Shown here: one piece after another, positions 13,155 through 27,105 of the stretch
How positions within the stretch are numbered: position 1 is the first letter of the stretch
Layout: every line of letters starts with the position of its first letter
Source of the DNA: Apteryx mantelli
Lineage: Eukaryota; Chordata; Aves; Apterygiformes; Apterygidae
Assembly (NCBI RefSeq): GCF_036417845.1
Contig: NC_089978.1
Coordinates: 85,740,007 to 85,804,006, forward strand
DNA length: 64,000 bases
Direction of reading: 5' to 3'
Translations under genes and position numbers: made by a program
The notes under the pieces: model-generated
Seen by the model: only the letters and a program-made list of their open reading frames with translations
Databases searched by the model: none
What the model was told of the DNA's origin: nothing

Positions 13155-13615
13155 CCCGAAAAGTGCTCCTTCTCCACAGGCATGCACAGCTTTTGCTCTG
13201 GGGCTGATGTTGCTCTTGGTAGGCGCCACTGACTATCGACATTGACCGTTTTTCATACCGACAGGCCGTGAGGAGTTTCGAGTTGGCAACCTCTCGCTAG
13301 GGCACCACATCCATAGCTATCAGTCCCTCTGGGTACACAGCGATACCTCTCGATCTCAAGAGGCCTCACGGCCTGTGGATTTCCATACCTACCTACAGGG
13401 ATCCATAGCACTAGGTGCTGGCGAGAGTTATCGGGAAGTGTCGAGATCGATCCCTGCCAGTAGCCATCGAGACCTCTTGCTCTCAACAGGCATCTGTGGC
13501 TTTCGGTGTCGGGCCGATTTTGCTCTTGGGAGCTATCAAAGGGGATCGACATTGATCGCTCTCAATACGGAGTGGCATCGATGCCTGTCCAATTCCAGAC
13601 CTATCGATATGGTTT
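13155..13615. repeat. CpG-rich island with ~310-bp internal tandem repeat, unidentified
   Basis: About 460 bp with roughly two dozen CG dinucleotides, in flanks with almost none. The part from 13171 to about 13260 recurs diverged from 13491: compare cacaggcatgcacagc with caacaggcatctgtggc, gggctgatgttgctcttgg with gggccgattttgctcttgg, and atcgacattgaccg with atcgacattgatcg (spacing 310-320). It has at least nine TCGA tetramers and a 13-bp perfect inverted repeat (13261-13273 with 13364-13376). Both strands are open over 80-100 codons, but no protein family is recognisable. It sits between TC/TA and TATC microsatellites. Confidence 0.6.
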
Positions 13616-13616
13616 G

Positions 13617-13617
13617 A

Positions 13618-13656
<39 letters not shown>

Positions 13657-13670
13657 ACACACACACACAT
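13617..13670. repeat. TATC and CA microsatellite
   Basis: About ten uninterrupted copies of TATC followed by a short CA run, at the right edge of the CpG-rich island. Confidence 0.95.
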
Positions 13671-16600
13671 ACATTTTTTGAGTTACAGGTATCTTTAGAT
13701 GGATAAATTAAAGAAATGGTAACCATTTTGAACCACCCCAACTCCACTGAAAGTGATAGGAAACTGGAATAATTTTGAATGAGGAAATAAAATCCAAGAG
13801 ATGGAAAGCACAAATAAGAATATGATGTGAAAGTTAAGGAAACATCTCAATATCACAAGACTAAATTCACAGGTACAGGTCAGAAAGAAGAGTACTGTTA
13901 TGCTGACTTATGTTATAGATGAATTTGACCCACAGAGCATGTCCCTAAAAATATTATTATATTTATGAAGATGGAGGAAAAGAAAAAAGTTTTTACAAAA
14001 TATTAGAACAGCATTTTTTGCAGTCTGTCTGCAGAAATTTTTATCACCTCAACAAAAATATCTCTATTATTGTGCAGCCATGTATTTTTCCACCTGCTAC
14101 AGTATGGCAATATTTTATAGTTATAACTTTGTTTCAATATTTGCAAAAAAATGTTGCTGAAAATCAAATTTTAAGGACAGCAAATCCATCTTCAGAATTA
14201 TACCCACATTAATATTCTTCTTCAACTCATGTATGAGGTTATAGGAAAATTCTCTCCCCTTATCTTCAAAGAGTTTCAAACTGAATAATTTCTAACATTT
14301 ATCTTGGATATATAACAAGTTTCCTTAATGTATAACTCAATTACAGGAATATTGCTAACATCTTCAGCTTTCTGAAGTTAGATTTTTACAGTTTATGATG
14401 TCTGTATTATACTACACATCCAATGAAATACAATCCTTGTGGGAGATTTACTATTTTACATGGAGTCTGGTAATTTCCACCTCATTCTTATGCTGTTTAC
14501 AGTACACTCCAGTCCTTTACCCTGAACTTCTAGAATTTTATAGTAAGACTTAACCATGTTTCAAAACAAAAATACATTATCATCTTCCCAATTAAATCAA
14601 TAACACTGATTTCCAGAAGGAATTCTCAAAGTCTGTAATACTGCATTTTTATTGTCTTCAGTGCCACTCTAGTAATGTAACTGCAGCATTTCTCCACTGA
14701 TTTGCCACCTCTTCATTCACTAAGCTTTTGATGCCTTATCTTCTACTCTCATTAAGAAGATTATTTGCCCTTAAATTCACTGACACATTTAGTTAACACA
14801 AGTTTCCTTTGATGCCTGGATGGCTTAATGATCAGTAGTCAACTAAAACCTAGACTTCATTATTTCCCCAAGGCATAAGGAGAGCTTTTAAACAGAAGGG
14901 TTAATTTACCACTACCATACTTCAGTTTTATGCCACTGAAACTTCACAGTGAAAAAAAGTCAGCAGTGTTACATCACTATAAAACTGATGCTGTATCAGG
15001 CCCTGAAACAGAGAGGAAAGTTGTTTGGAGAGATTTACACTGAGTACTCTATAACAGATTATGCTTCATCCGTTAATTCTGTTATATTATGAAAAGGTAC
15101 AATAGAACCTGCCTCTGACTTTTCATTATAACCTCTCTTTACACAGCCTTTCTTTTTAAAGACCTACCTTGAGTTTTTCTAAACCTAACTATCAGTCTGC
15201 AGGTAATGTGTTTAAGTTCAAAAGAAAGCAACTCCCCAATGTATGAGTTATGGGAACATGTAGTATAGCTACACTTGGATCACCTCTTCAAGGTGAGTTT
15301 CAAAGAGCTGCCACTGGCAGAGAGACTGCCCTTCCAAGTATGAAAGCTACCACAAGCCCAGAAAAAGAGCAAAAGTATCATGCCTCTGTATTGGTGATTC
15401 TGAACCTCTTGCTGAAATACTGCTGAGTTAAAACAGTGGTGAAGAGATCCAAAAGTAAGAAGCTTTAGCAGAGACCCTTAACACACTACTTTCTGTGAAG
15501 GAAGACATCAAGCACTCATTGCTCCTCCCCAACTATTAACTGTGCAGCATTGTTACCACTGGCTATGCTCATACAATTTAAAATGTAATGTGTAACTACA
15601 AGAATTTACAAATGAATTAACCACAATTTAGTCTTGTTAGCAAAAGACCTGTGCAGCAGTTCCCAACTTTGTGCTAAGGAAAGTGCCATTTAAAGTTCAT
15701 CACACAGAGCCAATTCTTCATCATGAAACAGTATTTATTTTTTAAAGTAGCATTCACTGCAGTGAATGACAGTTTAATCTCACAAGAGAGACCAGCATTC
15801 ATGAAATAGCTGAAGAAGGGTTTACACGCAAATTCTGTTTCATAATACCAAATCTGACACAAATAGAATAACCGCATCTGCAGTAACTCAGACACACAGT
15901 GCTTTACCCACAAAATTTGTATTTTTAACCAGATCATCATTTTTAGTCTGAGAGATTCTGCCCGATTAAAAAAGAGGGAGAAGAGGGGAGCAAAAACCAC
16001 TATACTAGTAGCTAAAGAATGAAGAGTGTTCTTGCCAAGGGAACATAAATGTTTGGGGCAGTGTCAAGTGAAAAAAAAAAAAAAGCCTAAGTCTTTTAAG
16101 ATAATATGAAACCAGATTCACCTCAGAGGAATAGAAGAGGAAGGAGAAAAGTTGTTGTGCTGAGACTAACAAGGCACACTGCAACATTGCTAGCAAAAGG
16201 TCGCTGCCACTACACTCATCCTCCTACAGACACACACTGCTACACTGAAACATCACAAGGCTCAGAATACAAATGAAATGAGATTAGTTTGTCAGATTTC
16301 TTTTTATGTAAGAAAATCCAGCAAATGTGTCTAACACTAATACTCCTTTGACATCATTTTCCTTTCAGAAAGCCTGGCTGGGAGGTGGAGGCAAAGAACA
16401 GAAGCCAGAAGGATTAGGGAGACTACACTGAAGAGTAAGAGTTAGCAGGCAAAGGATGGAAGTAGGAAGGCCCCCCTGCCTAAGGATGAGGTTCGAGGAG
16501 GAAAAAGAGGAGACCCTGATCACCTAAAAAAGGATTTACTAGAACAAATGCTTTCAAGGGAATATTTTAATAACAGAAATTGCTGATTCAAAATAAACAA

Positions 16601-19600
16601 AACTTCCCCTGGGAAGAGTGGGTTCAGTCAGGAATTGAAACAAGGCAATGACGTAGAGAACAGCTGGCTGAGGTTGTTTTCTACCAGGCCAGCATCTCGG
16701 CTCCCAACTACCCCAGACATTCAGTCCCTGTGCTTTCTCCAAAAAACAGTGAAAAGGAGGAAGTAGGCAGGCAGCAACTAGCTAAGAAATTCTGTTTCAC
16801 AGATCCCTCAGATCATGATTTTCCTAAATCCTTCGTAGGTGTAGTTGCATTATCTGCTTTCTTTAGCGGCAATCCTAGCCTATGAAGGACCCATCTCACA
16901 CCCATCTCCTCCCTCTTCAGTTCCTTATTCCTGACCCCACATCACAATTCCCTTTCCTCTCTTGAAAATGCACTTTTTTTAGCTCATATCAACCAGTTTA
17001 TAGCACAGACCACAAACAATTATGTTAGTACAACTGACAGAGTTGTAGCAATAGGAAAGAGCAGCTAGGAAAATGGAAAAGGCAAGAACTTCTTGTCTCC
17101 AAAGAAAACATAGAACAGAACTCCCTCCTGAGAGCTCAGCCAGCTTCAGCCAGGCTTCTGGCTCTCCAGAGCTCGTCCCTAGATCACAACAGCCATCAAA
17201 GCCTTGGCCCTGCACATCTGCTCCTTCTAATCTTCAACAGCATTTGCCATAGAAATACGAATTTTACAACACTTGCTGTTTTCCAGTAGTCCTGCCCTGG
17301 AATCAAGAGAATTTCACTTACATTAAAAAAACAGTGATTGTGATTTGAAAGATGTAATATGAACCCTGATGACTCATCATATCTAGAAGGAAAAAAGCTG
17401 CACTAAATTACTAATTTGTTAATGCCTTCTTGACTTCTTGGACGGATTCATGATCATACAAAGTTTGACAGGAGCACTTCCATCTGCATTTGACTAGGTA
17501 AGACACAGGGTTGCTTTCCCTCAGTTTGTGCTTCATTTCTCTCTACAAGATCAATCTCCTTAAGTCTGTACAATGTGAATGCAACTCAAAATGAAAGTGC
17601 TTTTCCTCTATGTATGCACACACTTAAATGCCCACAATAAAGCAAAAGACTACCAAATTAAAGAGAGAAGTCAATGGCTTTATCCACTCCCACATGGAAT
17701 AAACAGTCAAACTGTGGAATTGTTTACTTTAAAAAAAAGTAACATCCAAATCATAATTTGAAGTCTAGGCTTCTTGTAGATATCTAATTACCCTTTACAC
17801 ACTTGTTAATAATATATCAGTCTTTGGAATACAAAAATACAGTATTTGTTTGCTATCTATTTACTTCTGCCAGTTGGTCTAACCAGAGGCGTAGCTGAGC
17901 ATGTATTTAGCTTAAGCATTCAGGAGGCTGAAGTAGTTGAACTACGATAAAGCTGTTTTGTTCTTCTCTGAACAACAAAGCTGGGATCTTGCTAATTACT
18001 ACTTAGAGCCACAAAACTATCTGTGTGGTCTGGTGCCCATGTTTCCACACAGCAGTACGCATGCCACTAGTGGCACGCAGACCACTTCAAAGTGGCATGT
18101 GGCAGCAGCTCCTGATGGCCCCCAAACCACCTAAACCTGAGCTGCAAGGCAAATGCTCCCCCCCCCCCCAATCACCAAGGACTGAGAGCTGCACCCAAAC
18201 TTCTGCTCAAAGCACAGGTGCTCATCTTACAGAACCTGTTCTAGCCCTGCTGACACAGGACTAACCCAGATGAGATGGGGGCAGAAAAGACGTCAGATCT
18301 CTTTATGAGATAGAGCAGATTGGTGATGATAAGTAAGGGAAGGGATGAGGCTGGGCCTCGCTTTTCATGGTATGAAGCAAACAGTGGGAGGATAAGTTAG
18401 GGTATGTACTGGGGACCCTAGTCAGACCAGGAGGTAAGAGTGAGGCAGTATGAGAGGTACAGCATATCAAAACGAGGAGCTGTTGCCACTAGTGGTGACA
18501 GCCATATAAATGAAGTTTGAGAACATTTGCTATTCTTTTCCATACTTTGTCGCTAGCACTTCCAAGGATGCAGTTTCATGAGAAACAGTGAACTAGTGTA
18601 AGAGCTCCCTCTTGCTTTGGTTGTCCCAGTTTTAACATTGTTCATCAGATTTCTCCGTAAGCCACAGTAACTCATGCAACACACGGAAACATTCTGGCAA
18701 GAAAGCAAAGACATTTCTGCTGTTTAGTGAGTCAAATCAGCTCAGCAGGTGGTCCAGTGAGCACCAGACAACACAGAGGAGCGAACAAATGACAAGGCCA
18801 GGGGGATAGCAGCGGGAGAAGTGAGCCACTAACTGCCTCAGCCAAGGAGAAAGCAACTGGAGTGACCTTGCAGCTTTCCATTTGTGCAGGAGGCTCATGT
18901 AGCAAAAGAAATGTCACTGGAAATGGTTAGTCTTTTTGAATATTCATGAACTTCACACAGCTTTTTTGGCCAGACTTGTTTCTGTTTTCCCAAATTTTGT
19001 GCTGTCCTGTAGTTAACCAGAAACCAGTTACATGTGAAATTGTAGGACAACAGAAGAAGGTAAGTGCTCCCTCCCTCATAGTGTGCCCACTGTCCATGAC
19101 TAGCAGTGAGCTACTCCAGTATCCAAGGCCCTAGATAATACTGCATTGCTGTGTGCTGAGGAGGCACATCAACCTCAACACAGGTGGCTGTAGTGCCTCC
19201 AACGCAGAGCTACTTCTGTGCTGGGTAAACATGCAAAAAGTTTAGGCAAAGCACTGCTTCAGGAGACAGGAAACTGAGAAGCAGCTCAGCACTCATGGAC
19301 AGTTTAAATTCCAGGCCTTGATCTGGATTTTGAATGCAAGTGAATTTTGCTTAGATGTTACCAAGATCTCAGACATCTGTTGCTTCCAGAACTAGTGCTT
19401 TTATAAAGATAGATTTAAACTAGAATTCAGATTTTTGGAGATGGGATAGGTACAGGAGAAGAATCAAAATCATCTTCTGACCCTTCATCCTGCACCTTCC
19501 TCAAGGTCCCCAGCTTAATCTGGAAGCCTGATGCACTAATAAAATCATTGTTTGAAACAACTGTTTCCTGCAAAGCATAAAATCCGTCAGATTTTAGGAA

Positions 19601-22600
19601 GTATTACCAAAGTCCTTGGTAGCTATAACCAAGGCTATTCCCTCCCTCCACATGTTGTACATTCACAGAAGGCATATGTATTAGGAAGTGCATAGATCAG
19701 TCAATAATCAAAGCTTCTCTCTCCACAGACCCTTGGTTTTGTCTCCTAACTGAAAAATTTCCTCTTAAGTGAAATCTGTAAACTTCAGATACGAAGGTAT
19801 CAAAGAGCTAGCATTCTTGTTCTATAAGAATTGCAATTTGGAAACTCAAGTATGCATCAAGTTGTTCTTCTGAAGAAAAGAAAACATAAGAGTCCAATAT
19901 AGCTTCTGCTAGTCAAAAATAAACCCGAGCAACTCTTTCTAGATTTTTTCTTGCTCTTATCTCTGAATCTTGATATTTACCATTTAACATTTTGCTTTAC
20001 TACAACTCTTCACATAAAGTGGATATATCTACATAACAAAACTTCTCTCAGATACAGAGAATGCAAAGTCTGAAACATTAGTGGTTGGCCCCTTGTCAGT
20101 ATATCTGCTCAGAGTTTCACTACTTTGACTCCTCAAGGTTCAGATTTGACCCAGATTCTGCCATAAAGGTCTTTATTATCTTAAGCACTAACTTCATGGA
20201 TTGGTTGGAATATCTGCAATACAGAATATGCCAGGAGTCCCTACAGAGGATGATTTTACCAATGCAAACATAATTTTGGTTTGACAAAGCCATTATATAA
20301 CAGTCTCAATACACAAACAGAATTTAAGTGCAAATAATCCAGCTAGTGGGAAGTTGCACTTTCTTTTAAACCTCATAAACAACAATGTGCAGGACTCTGT
20401 GACTGTCATTTGCACAATATTCAACAAGTTTTCTTGTCTCTGCTTTGTATGGATTTGTACCTAATGAGCCTTATATGGAGTTTAAACCTAACTCCAGAAT
20501 TGTTTCCTAAATTGGCTGCACAGGCCATTAAAATTGAGCGCCATATATTACACAAACACAAACTGAGGATCTGGGTGTGAGACAGACCTATGAAACCATC
20601 AACGCCAACAAATGGCTATAAATAAACAAGAAGGCAGAAGTAAATCCAGTTCTTTTAAGCATTTATAATCCTCTGCTACATATTTGGCAGCCTTTTGGAA
20701 AAAGGACATTGACATAGTCCAGAGACAGTCAACAAAAATGATAAAAGTTGATTGGTAACATGCACAGAAAGTCTGGAAAAACATGAATACCATAAATTTG
20801 AAATCTAAGCTTTAAAAAAACTCTTCAAATGGTGTTTCATAAAGGAGCATAGCAAAAATAGTAGAATCACTCAAGTAACAAGACAATGTATTTCACTGGA
20901 CAACAACAGGAATTCCTTAAATGGTACAGAACTGATGGCAGTTTTAGGAGCAAGTGCTCTTTCTGCTTACCTCTGTGATTATAGATTGCTTAGTACTAAG
21001 GCACCATGATCCCAACTCAGAGATCTTTGGCATTTTTTTTTTTTAGGAAGTGTCAGCATTCCATCAGTTATAAAAGCAGTACCAATATCCTGACCTCACT
21101 AAACTCAGATCTAAAGGTTCTATTCAAGTAAGCAGGGAGCACATCCAAGCACTTGGAATTAATTTGTCATTTCACACATTTTAAAAATAAGAACGTATAG
21201 CTAAGTGGAAGAGAAAATCAAGTTCTTTGCTCTTCCCCTAGCAAGTGCTGCTGTGTGCTCCTATACTCCCATCCTTACATGAGGATGGAAGGATACACTC
21301 TTCTTGTGGTCTATAGGGCTATGTAGCTGCAGTGAGCTTGTTTCCTGTGTACTGCACCATGTTTCCGAGGACGTATGCTATTTCCCCTCCTTCTTCCCCT
21401 CTGTCCTCACTCTGGGACTTGATTGTTTTATTTTTATATTACAGGGAATTTAGATTGAAAATAACCATATGGGATTCTGCATGACTCTGCTAGGACTGAG
21501 TACTGGTCTCAGTGCTCTTCATTAACAGATTGACAACAAATACATCTCCCGACATTCCAACACTCTTAGGGCAAAGAGTTCCTTAGTCCAGGGTAAGTGT
21601 GTAAGTGACCTGACAGACTCTACCCGCCTGATGAAGCTCTATTGAAATGTTCTGTCCTTCTCCTTTTGGCCTTCATTTCTGGCCACTACACAACCTCTGC
21701 TTCTGCAAATTTCCAACAACACATTTACCTGCCTCAATTTTGAATCCCCCCTTTGTCTTCTAACTTCAGTTAAGTGCCAAACATCAAGAGGAAAGGCGGT
21801 AGTAATTTTTTTCAAGGTGAAAGAGTAAGCAGGACCTAAGGAAGAGATTAAGAGGACTGAGGGCACCCTTACACTATGCAATAGAGTATGACAGAGAGAT
21901 CCCCAAATTACCATGCAAGAAATTAGCTCCAGAACAGCAGCAATGTAACAACATCAGCACCACACTGTTTTGGGGCTAATTAGTCTTGCTGAGAAGCACC
22001 ACATCAATGAAGTTACAGTGCTTCCAGCACTCAAGATCCCTTTTTTGTGGCTAAACCAAAAAAAAAAAAAAATCATTTGTGTTAATCAAAAACTTTAAAA
22101 TACAGTAATTTTGGCAAAAATAATATTCAAGAGAAAGCAATCCATTTAAATTGGTCATTGTGGGCACTTTATATAATATATGAGGCTGAAGTTATAAGCC
22201 CAGAGAAACAGCCCCACAATCCCTCTTCTGTCCTCTACAGCACTGTATTAGCACACTTGCAGTGAGAGTGTAGTTCACTTTCCTTCTCTACCTCACTGTG
22301 GGCATAAGTTTGAACTAAAGTTTTTGGTCCTCCCTGTAAGCAAAATGGGATTAAGTTCAACCTTTATGACTAATTCCAGTCCCAATAAATACGTAGTCAA
22401 TTACTGGGGGACAGAAAGACGGATGCTGCCATGGTGATCAAGGAATTCTCTGGAGAGGTTTTAGTTTCAGTCCTTAATCCAGTAAATATTTCAGAAGTGC
22501 AATTTCAATGAGCAGAAGAAACCACTCTGAACCCCCTATAGCCTACAGCAAAACAAGGCCCATAGGAAACAAATGACCATGGATCAAATTCCTCTTCGAA

Positions 22601-24044
22601 ATTAGGCAAAGAAACTACTGGAGGAAAATGTGTCCTCCCACTCCCCTGCAAAATGAATACGTTGACTGCTGTGTTATGAGGGAAGCATTAAATCCTCTGA
22701 AAATTGTTTTCAAACTTGTTTTAAACAATTCATCAAATTCAATCCACTACCACAGTCAATCAAATCCTCATTTCTGATAACTTGTCTCCCTAAACATGCA
22801 TATAAAAATACTACTACTTCACCATATTAAGCATCCTCAAACTGTTTAAAAAGTTTGGACCTGCATCTCTATCCTATAATTAGCAGAGAAATTGCATTTT
22901 CAAACTAAGACGACCAATACTAAAAGGTAAATAAATGTTTACTCCTTCAGTAAGCAAGCCTCCTTCAGCTAACATTTCTAAGATGAAATCCAAACTTTCA
23001 TGTGCAGAGTCATCAACTTATAAAAGCCCTTTATATTCCATGTCTGTGTTCATTTCCTTGAGCTTTTCCTTGAGGTTAAGGTAACACATACATACAAGCT
23101 GACAAGAGCTAAGGAAAACCTTCCAGCTGCAACATTCATTTGTCCTGGATATATCTGGATGTGGTACATTATAATTACTCACTTTCGCATCCATTCCTTT
23201 TACCTATGCAAATAGTACTTATGCAGAAGTGTTTTGCATCAACAGAAATAATATTTTGACATATTCATGGATTATATTTGAGTATGATAACACCAACAGC
23301 ATAATACATCAACAGTGAAGTTATATGGAGCTTAGTCATCTAAAACAACTGTTTCTGTGCTCATGAAGACAATTATTTCACACTGCAACCTGCTCCCTGC
23401 CACGTTTCCTAAGGGCACCTTAGACACTCACCAGGAATGAGCTACAGGCTAAGTAGGGAAAGTCTGTTCCCAGATGCATCTTTCCAAAGTCTGATGCTCT
23501 GGTCCTGTTGCTGACTGGTGATGTACCTTTCTTGGGACAAAACTGTAATGTCTCTTGCACTTTGAGGGTCCATGTCTGCTCAATCATTTGACAAGCCCAC
23601 ATGCATACATTACGTCAAGAGATTGCCTACATGCAAGTCATAGGAGGACTCACAAGTGCCTCCTTAAGAGGTCAAATGGCGTTCCTGGCAAGAAGAGGAG
23701 GCAGGAGGAAGGCACCATTAGTCTATGGGGCTAACTGTGCAAGGCAAGCAGATCAAAAAAATGTAGTTTTTGGGCATACACACAGGCTCTACACATAATA
23801 CACCTTTTATACAAAACTGACTCTGGAAGGAACTTTTACACTGTGTTAAAGACACCTCTCTGAAGTAGGAGTGGTTCTTCTTATTACAACCTTTTCCCTA
23901 AACTGATATTAGTTTTTAATAAGTGTTTATCCCAGCATTAAACACAAACAGATCTTACCACCTCTAGCTGACTTTTACTGCTGTTGAACAATGCCATCTG
24001 CTGGCTCTCATGAGAAAGATGACTTACATTTGGTGAGAGCCCAA
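13671..24044. other. Ten kilobases without a recognisable gene
   Basis: AT-rich, no frame above 91 codons with plausible content. Minor items: C11-type homopolymer near 18160, the 12-bp palindrome GCCACTAGTGGC at 18063-18074 with a near copy at 18485-18495, poly-T near 21035 and poly-A near 22060. Confidence 0.6.
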
Positions 24045-25450
24045 ATATCACAGAACGGTCCAGGTCAGAAGGGACCTCTGGAAATCATCTGGTCCAACCT
24101 TCTGTTGTAAAGCAGGGCCTCAGATTAGGTTATGCAGAGCTCTGGATATGTCGAGTCCTGAGTATTTCCAGCAAGAGATTACACCACAACTCTGAGCAAC
24201 TTAATTCAATATTTAACTGTTCTTACAGTGAAGGATTTTTTTCTTACATCCAGATAAAATTTCTTCTGAAGCAACTTGTGCCTGTTGCCTCTTGCCTTGT
24301 TATTTTGCATCCTTGTGAAGTGTGCTTTCATCTTCTCTAGAAATATCTTTTAGGTATCTGAAGACTGTAACTAGTTCTCTCCCCCCACTCCCACCCAGCC
24401 TTCTCTTGTCTTCTCTAGGCTCAGCAAACCCAATTCCTTCAATCTTTCTTTGTATGTCAGGTTCTCCAGTCCTCTAACCACCCTAATGGCCCTCTCCAAT
24501 CTTTCTATGTCTCTCAGACTGAGGAATCAAAACTGAGCACACTATTCCAGGTGTAGTCTAACAAGTGCTGAATAGAGTGGTAAAATCACATTCCTTGATC
24601 TGCTAGCTACAGTCTTCCAGGTGTAGCCTAATGAGTGCTGAAAAGAATGGCATAGTCATATTCCTTAATCTGCTGGCTATACTCTTGCTGATGCAGACCA
24701 GGATGCTGTTGGCCATCTTTGCTGCTAGGGCCCACTGCTGGGTCATGTTCATTGCTGCCCACCAGTCCCCCCACCACCTTGATTGCAAAACTGCTCTCCA
24801 GCCCACCTGCTCCCAGTCTGTATCGCTGCTTCAGCTTATTTCATCCCAGGTGCTGCACTTTACATTTATCTTTGTTAAACCTCAAGCAATTCTTGTTGGC
24901 CCAAAGGTCTGTCAAGGTCTTTTTGTAGGTGATTCTTCCTTCCTATGTATCTACTTCTCCTAGTTTGGTGTCATCCACAAACTTGGTGAGGCATCTCATC
25001 ATCCAGATTGTTTATATTAATATATACAACATGAATGCTATCAGTCTCAGTTCCCTTGAGGAACTCTACTCCCAATTGTCTCTGTCACTTCAAGTTTGAG
25101 CCATTAACCACCACCCTTGGAGCTCACCACTTTAGTCAGTTTTCTACCCAAGCTGTTTCATCATAGAAGGCAATGAGGTTGGTCAAGCACTGTTTACCCT
25201 TGGTAAATATGTCTTGCCTTGTCCCAATCACCTTCTTGTCCTTCATGTTACACAATTTTCCTGGGACTGAAGTGAGGTTGACTGGTCTGCAGTTTCCCAG
25301 ATTTTCTTTTCTGTAGATGGGCACAATACTTGTCCTTTTACAGTTGTCTAGGACTTTCTTTCCCTGTGACCTTTCAAAAATGACATTGTATTTTCAATGA
25401 GGTCAGCAAACTCTCTTAGCACCCTTGAATGCATCCTGTTGGGTCCCAAG
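24045..25450 (-). mobile_element. CR1 LINE, about 1.4 kb, antisense, with internal duplication
   Basis: The 3' end faces 24045 (agaagggacctctggaaatc on the + strand). Reading the - strand gives CR1 ORF2 pieces from about 25445 (a GPDGIHPRVLREL-type start) through [47 protein letters not shown] and the 3' UTR. It is 5'-truncated and riddled with stops. The 5' edge abuts a CA repeat. A segment of about 70 bp (24541-24611) is repeated in tandem at 24612-24680. Confidence 0.93.
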
Positions 25451-25488
25451 CATACATATACATACACACACATACACACACACACACA
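25451..25488. repeat. CA microsatellite at 5' edge of the antisense CR1
   Basis: catacatatacatacacaca-type run following directly on the CR1 homology. Confidence 0.9.
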
Positions 25489-25893
25489 GTTGGTACAGAC
25501 AGCCCTTAACTTGATTTGACTCTACTATTGGTGGTTTCACTGTTTCACCCTTCCTTTTTTGGCATAGAGCCTGTGCTGGTGGTTACAGACGTAAAAAAGT
25601 TCTGTCATAAACAACTTACTTATAACCTATATAGTACAATGCCAAGGTATTTGGTGGTTTACTTAAATCTTCAGGTCCTGAAATCAAGCTTGTACATGAG
25701 AATATCGGTTCTCATTGAAGATAAAACTAGCTTCCAAGGCTGGGGAGAAAAGCTTTAAAAAGTGACTTGAAGATGAACAAGAAAGAATTCAAAATTATTT
25801 TTGTTTTTAAGTTCAGGACCATTTGATACCTGACTAACTTTTGACTGTTTGGCAATGAAAAAAGCTATATTATTTTGTATTTATATCTATTAT

Positions 25894-25939
25894 AGATATT
25901 ATATATATGTGTGCGCATACACACACACACACACACACA
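25894..25939. repeat. TA/TG/CA microsatellite
   Basis: Alternating purine-pyrimidine run: atatatatgtgtgcgcatac then a CA run. Confidence 0.9.
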
Positions 25940-26369
25940 AAATTGATATTGTTAGCTTTACTTGCACGGGTAAGTGATCACTACTTACAGAACACTGCAA
26001 AACTATCTATGGACACATCATCAGGCTGACGGGTTGTCCATTTCATATACATAAGTCTGTATTGCTTCCAGAACAAACTCAGGTCTGGAAATAGTAATGT
26101 ATGGACATACAACATGAAATTACTAGACTACTTCCTTTCAAGTTATGTGGTACTACTAAAGGTTCTGTAAGCCAAGTTTGGCCCTCAGCTATACTTTGTG
26201 CTAACTGTACTCTGAAATCTGTGAAACTCCCATGCCTCCACACATATGGTTTATGAGAACTTTGAACATGAAAGTAGGTTTGTGCCTATTCCTGTGAGAT
26301 GCAGTTTGTGCTGTTTGCAACAACAATCAAAAGGAACTACTCATGCCATAAGCAGACACACAAAATAAT

Positions 26370-26445
26370 CTAGTTTGAAAGGGACCTCAGGAGGTAAACT
26401 AATTCAACCTCCTGCTCAAAGCAGGGGTCAGCTATGACAACTTCA
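26370..26445 (-). mobile_element. Short CR1 3'-end fragment, antisense
   Basis: The + strand reads ttgaaagggacctcaggagg and aacctcctgctcaaagcagg, the reverse complement of the CR1 3' end. Only the last 70 or so bases are present. Confidence 0.75.
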
Positions 26446-27105
26446 TACCTAATATGAACAAATTTAGAATGGTATACCATTCACCCTTTGGAGTAGTATA
26501 TCATTTTAAATAAAAGTCAGCTGGTACATTATAAACAAATGACTAATCCTAAACCACAGTAAGTGAAATGCATATGTTTAGATACACAATTGATCATATT
26601 TTAAGGGACTTGAGGCTATACCCCACTAACATCCATTTCATAAATAATGAATGATTGTGGTACACCTCCAAAAGGTAGTTTTGTTTTTATACTCTGCATA
26701 CAAAGAATTCTGACTCTCTCTAGTTTTCAGTGCCAGAACTGCACAGCAAGAACATCAAGGGAACAAGAGGGCTTCTGTGGGGAAAGATGAATAGCTGTAT
26801 GTAGTGAAATCAGACTGCCACATTACATACAAAAGAATAAATGCAATACATATAATATGACAAATAATTCACATGTCCTGTAATATGAGGTAAAATACAC
26901 AAGACTGTACAGATCATTCTCACTGGAAAGTGAGAGCTAAAATGCATGGTAGTTACCATTTTAATTTTAAAATTAGAAGACAGAAAAGCTTACATTAAAT
27001 ATGATTATTTTGTACACATACTTGAGTTGTTCTCCTGCAGTGGTTTTCATATCCCAGGATCAGTAAACAGCTCCATTCCTTAGTCTAACTATGACATGCC
27101 TGCCA

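Noticed and set aside
13253-13552. 99-codon frame on the - strand within the CpG-rich island, and an 80-codon frame on the + strand
   Set aside because: No recognisable family, no start or splice context, and the DNA is internally repetitive; treated as an unidentified repeat.
26066-26095. Possible N-terminal PIR exon (- strand words resembling ISRPE)
   Set aside because: Only a nine-base match (agacctgag) with no further agreement on either side; expected by chance.
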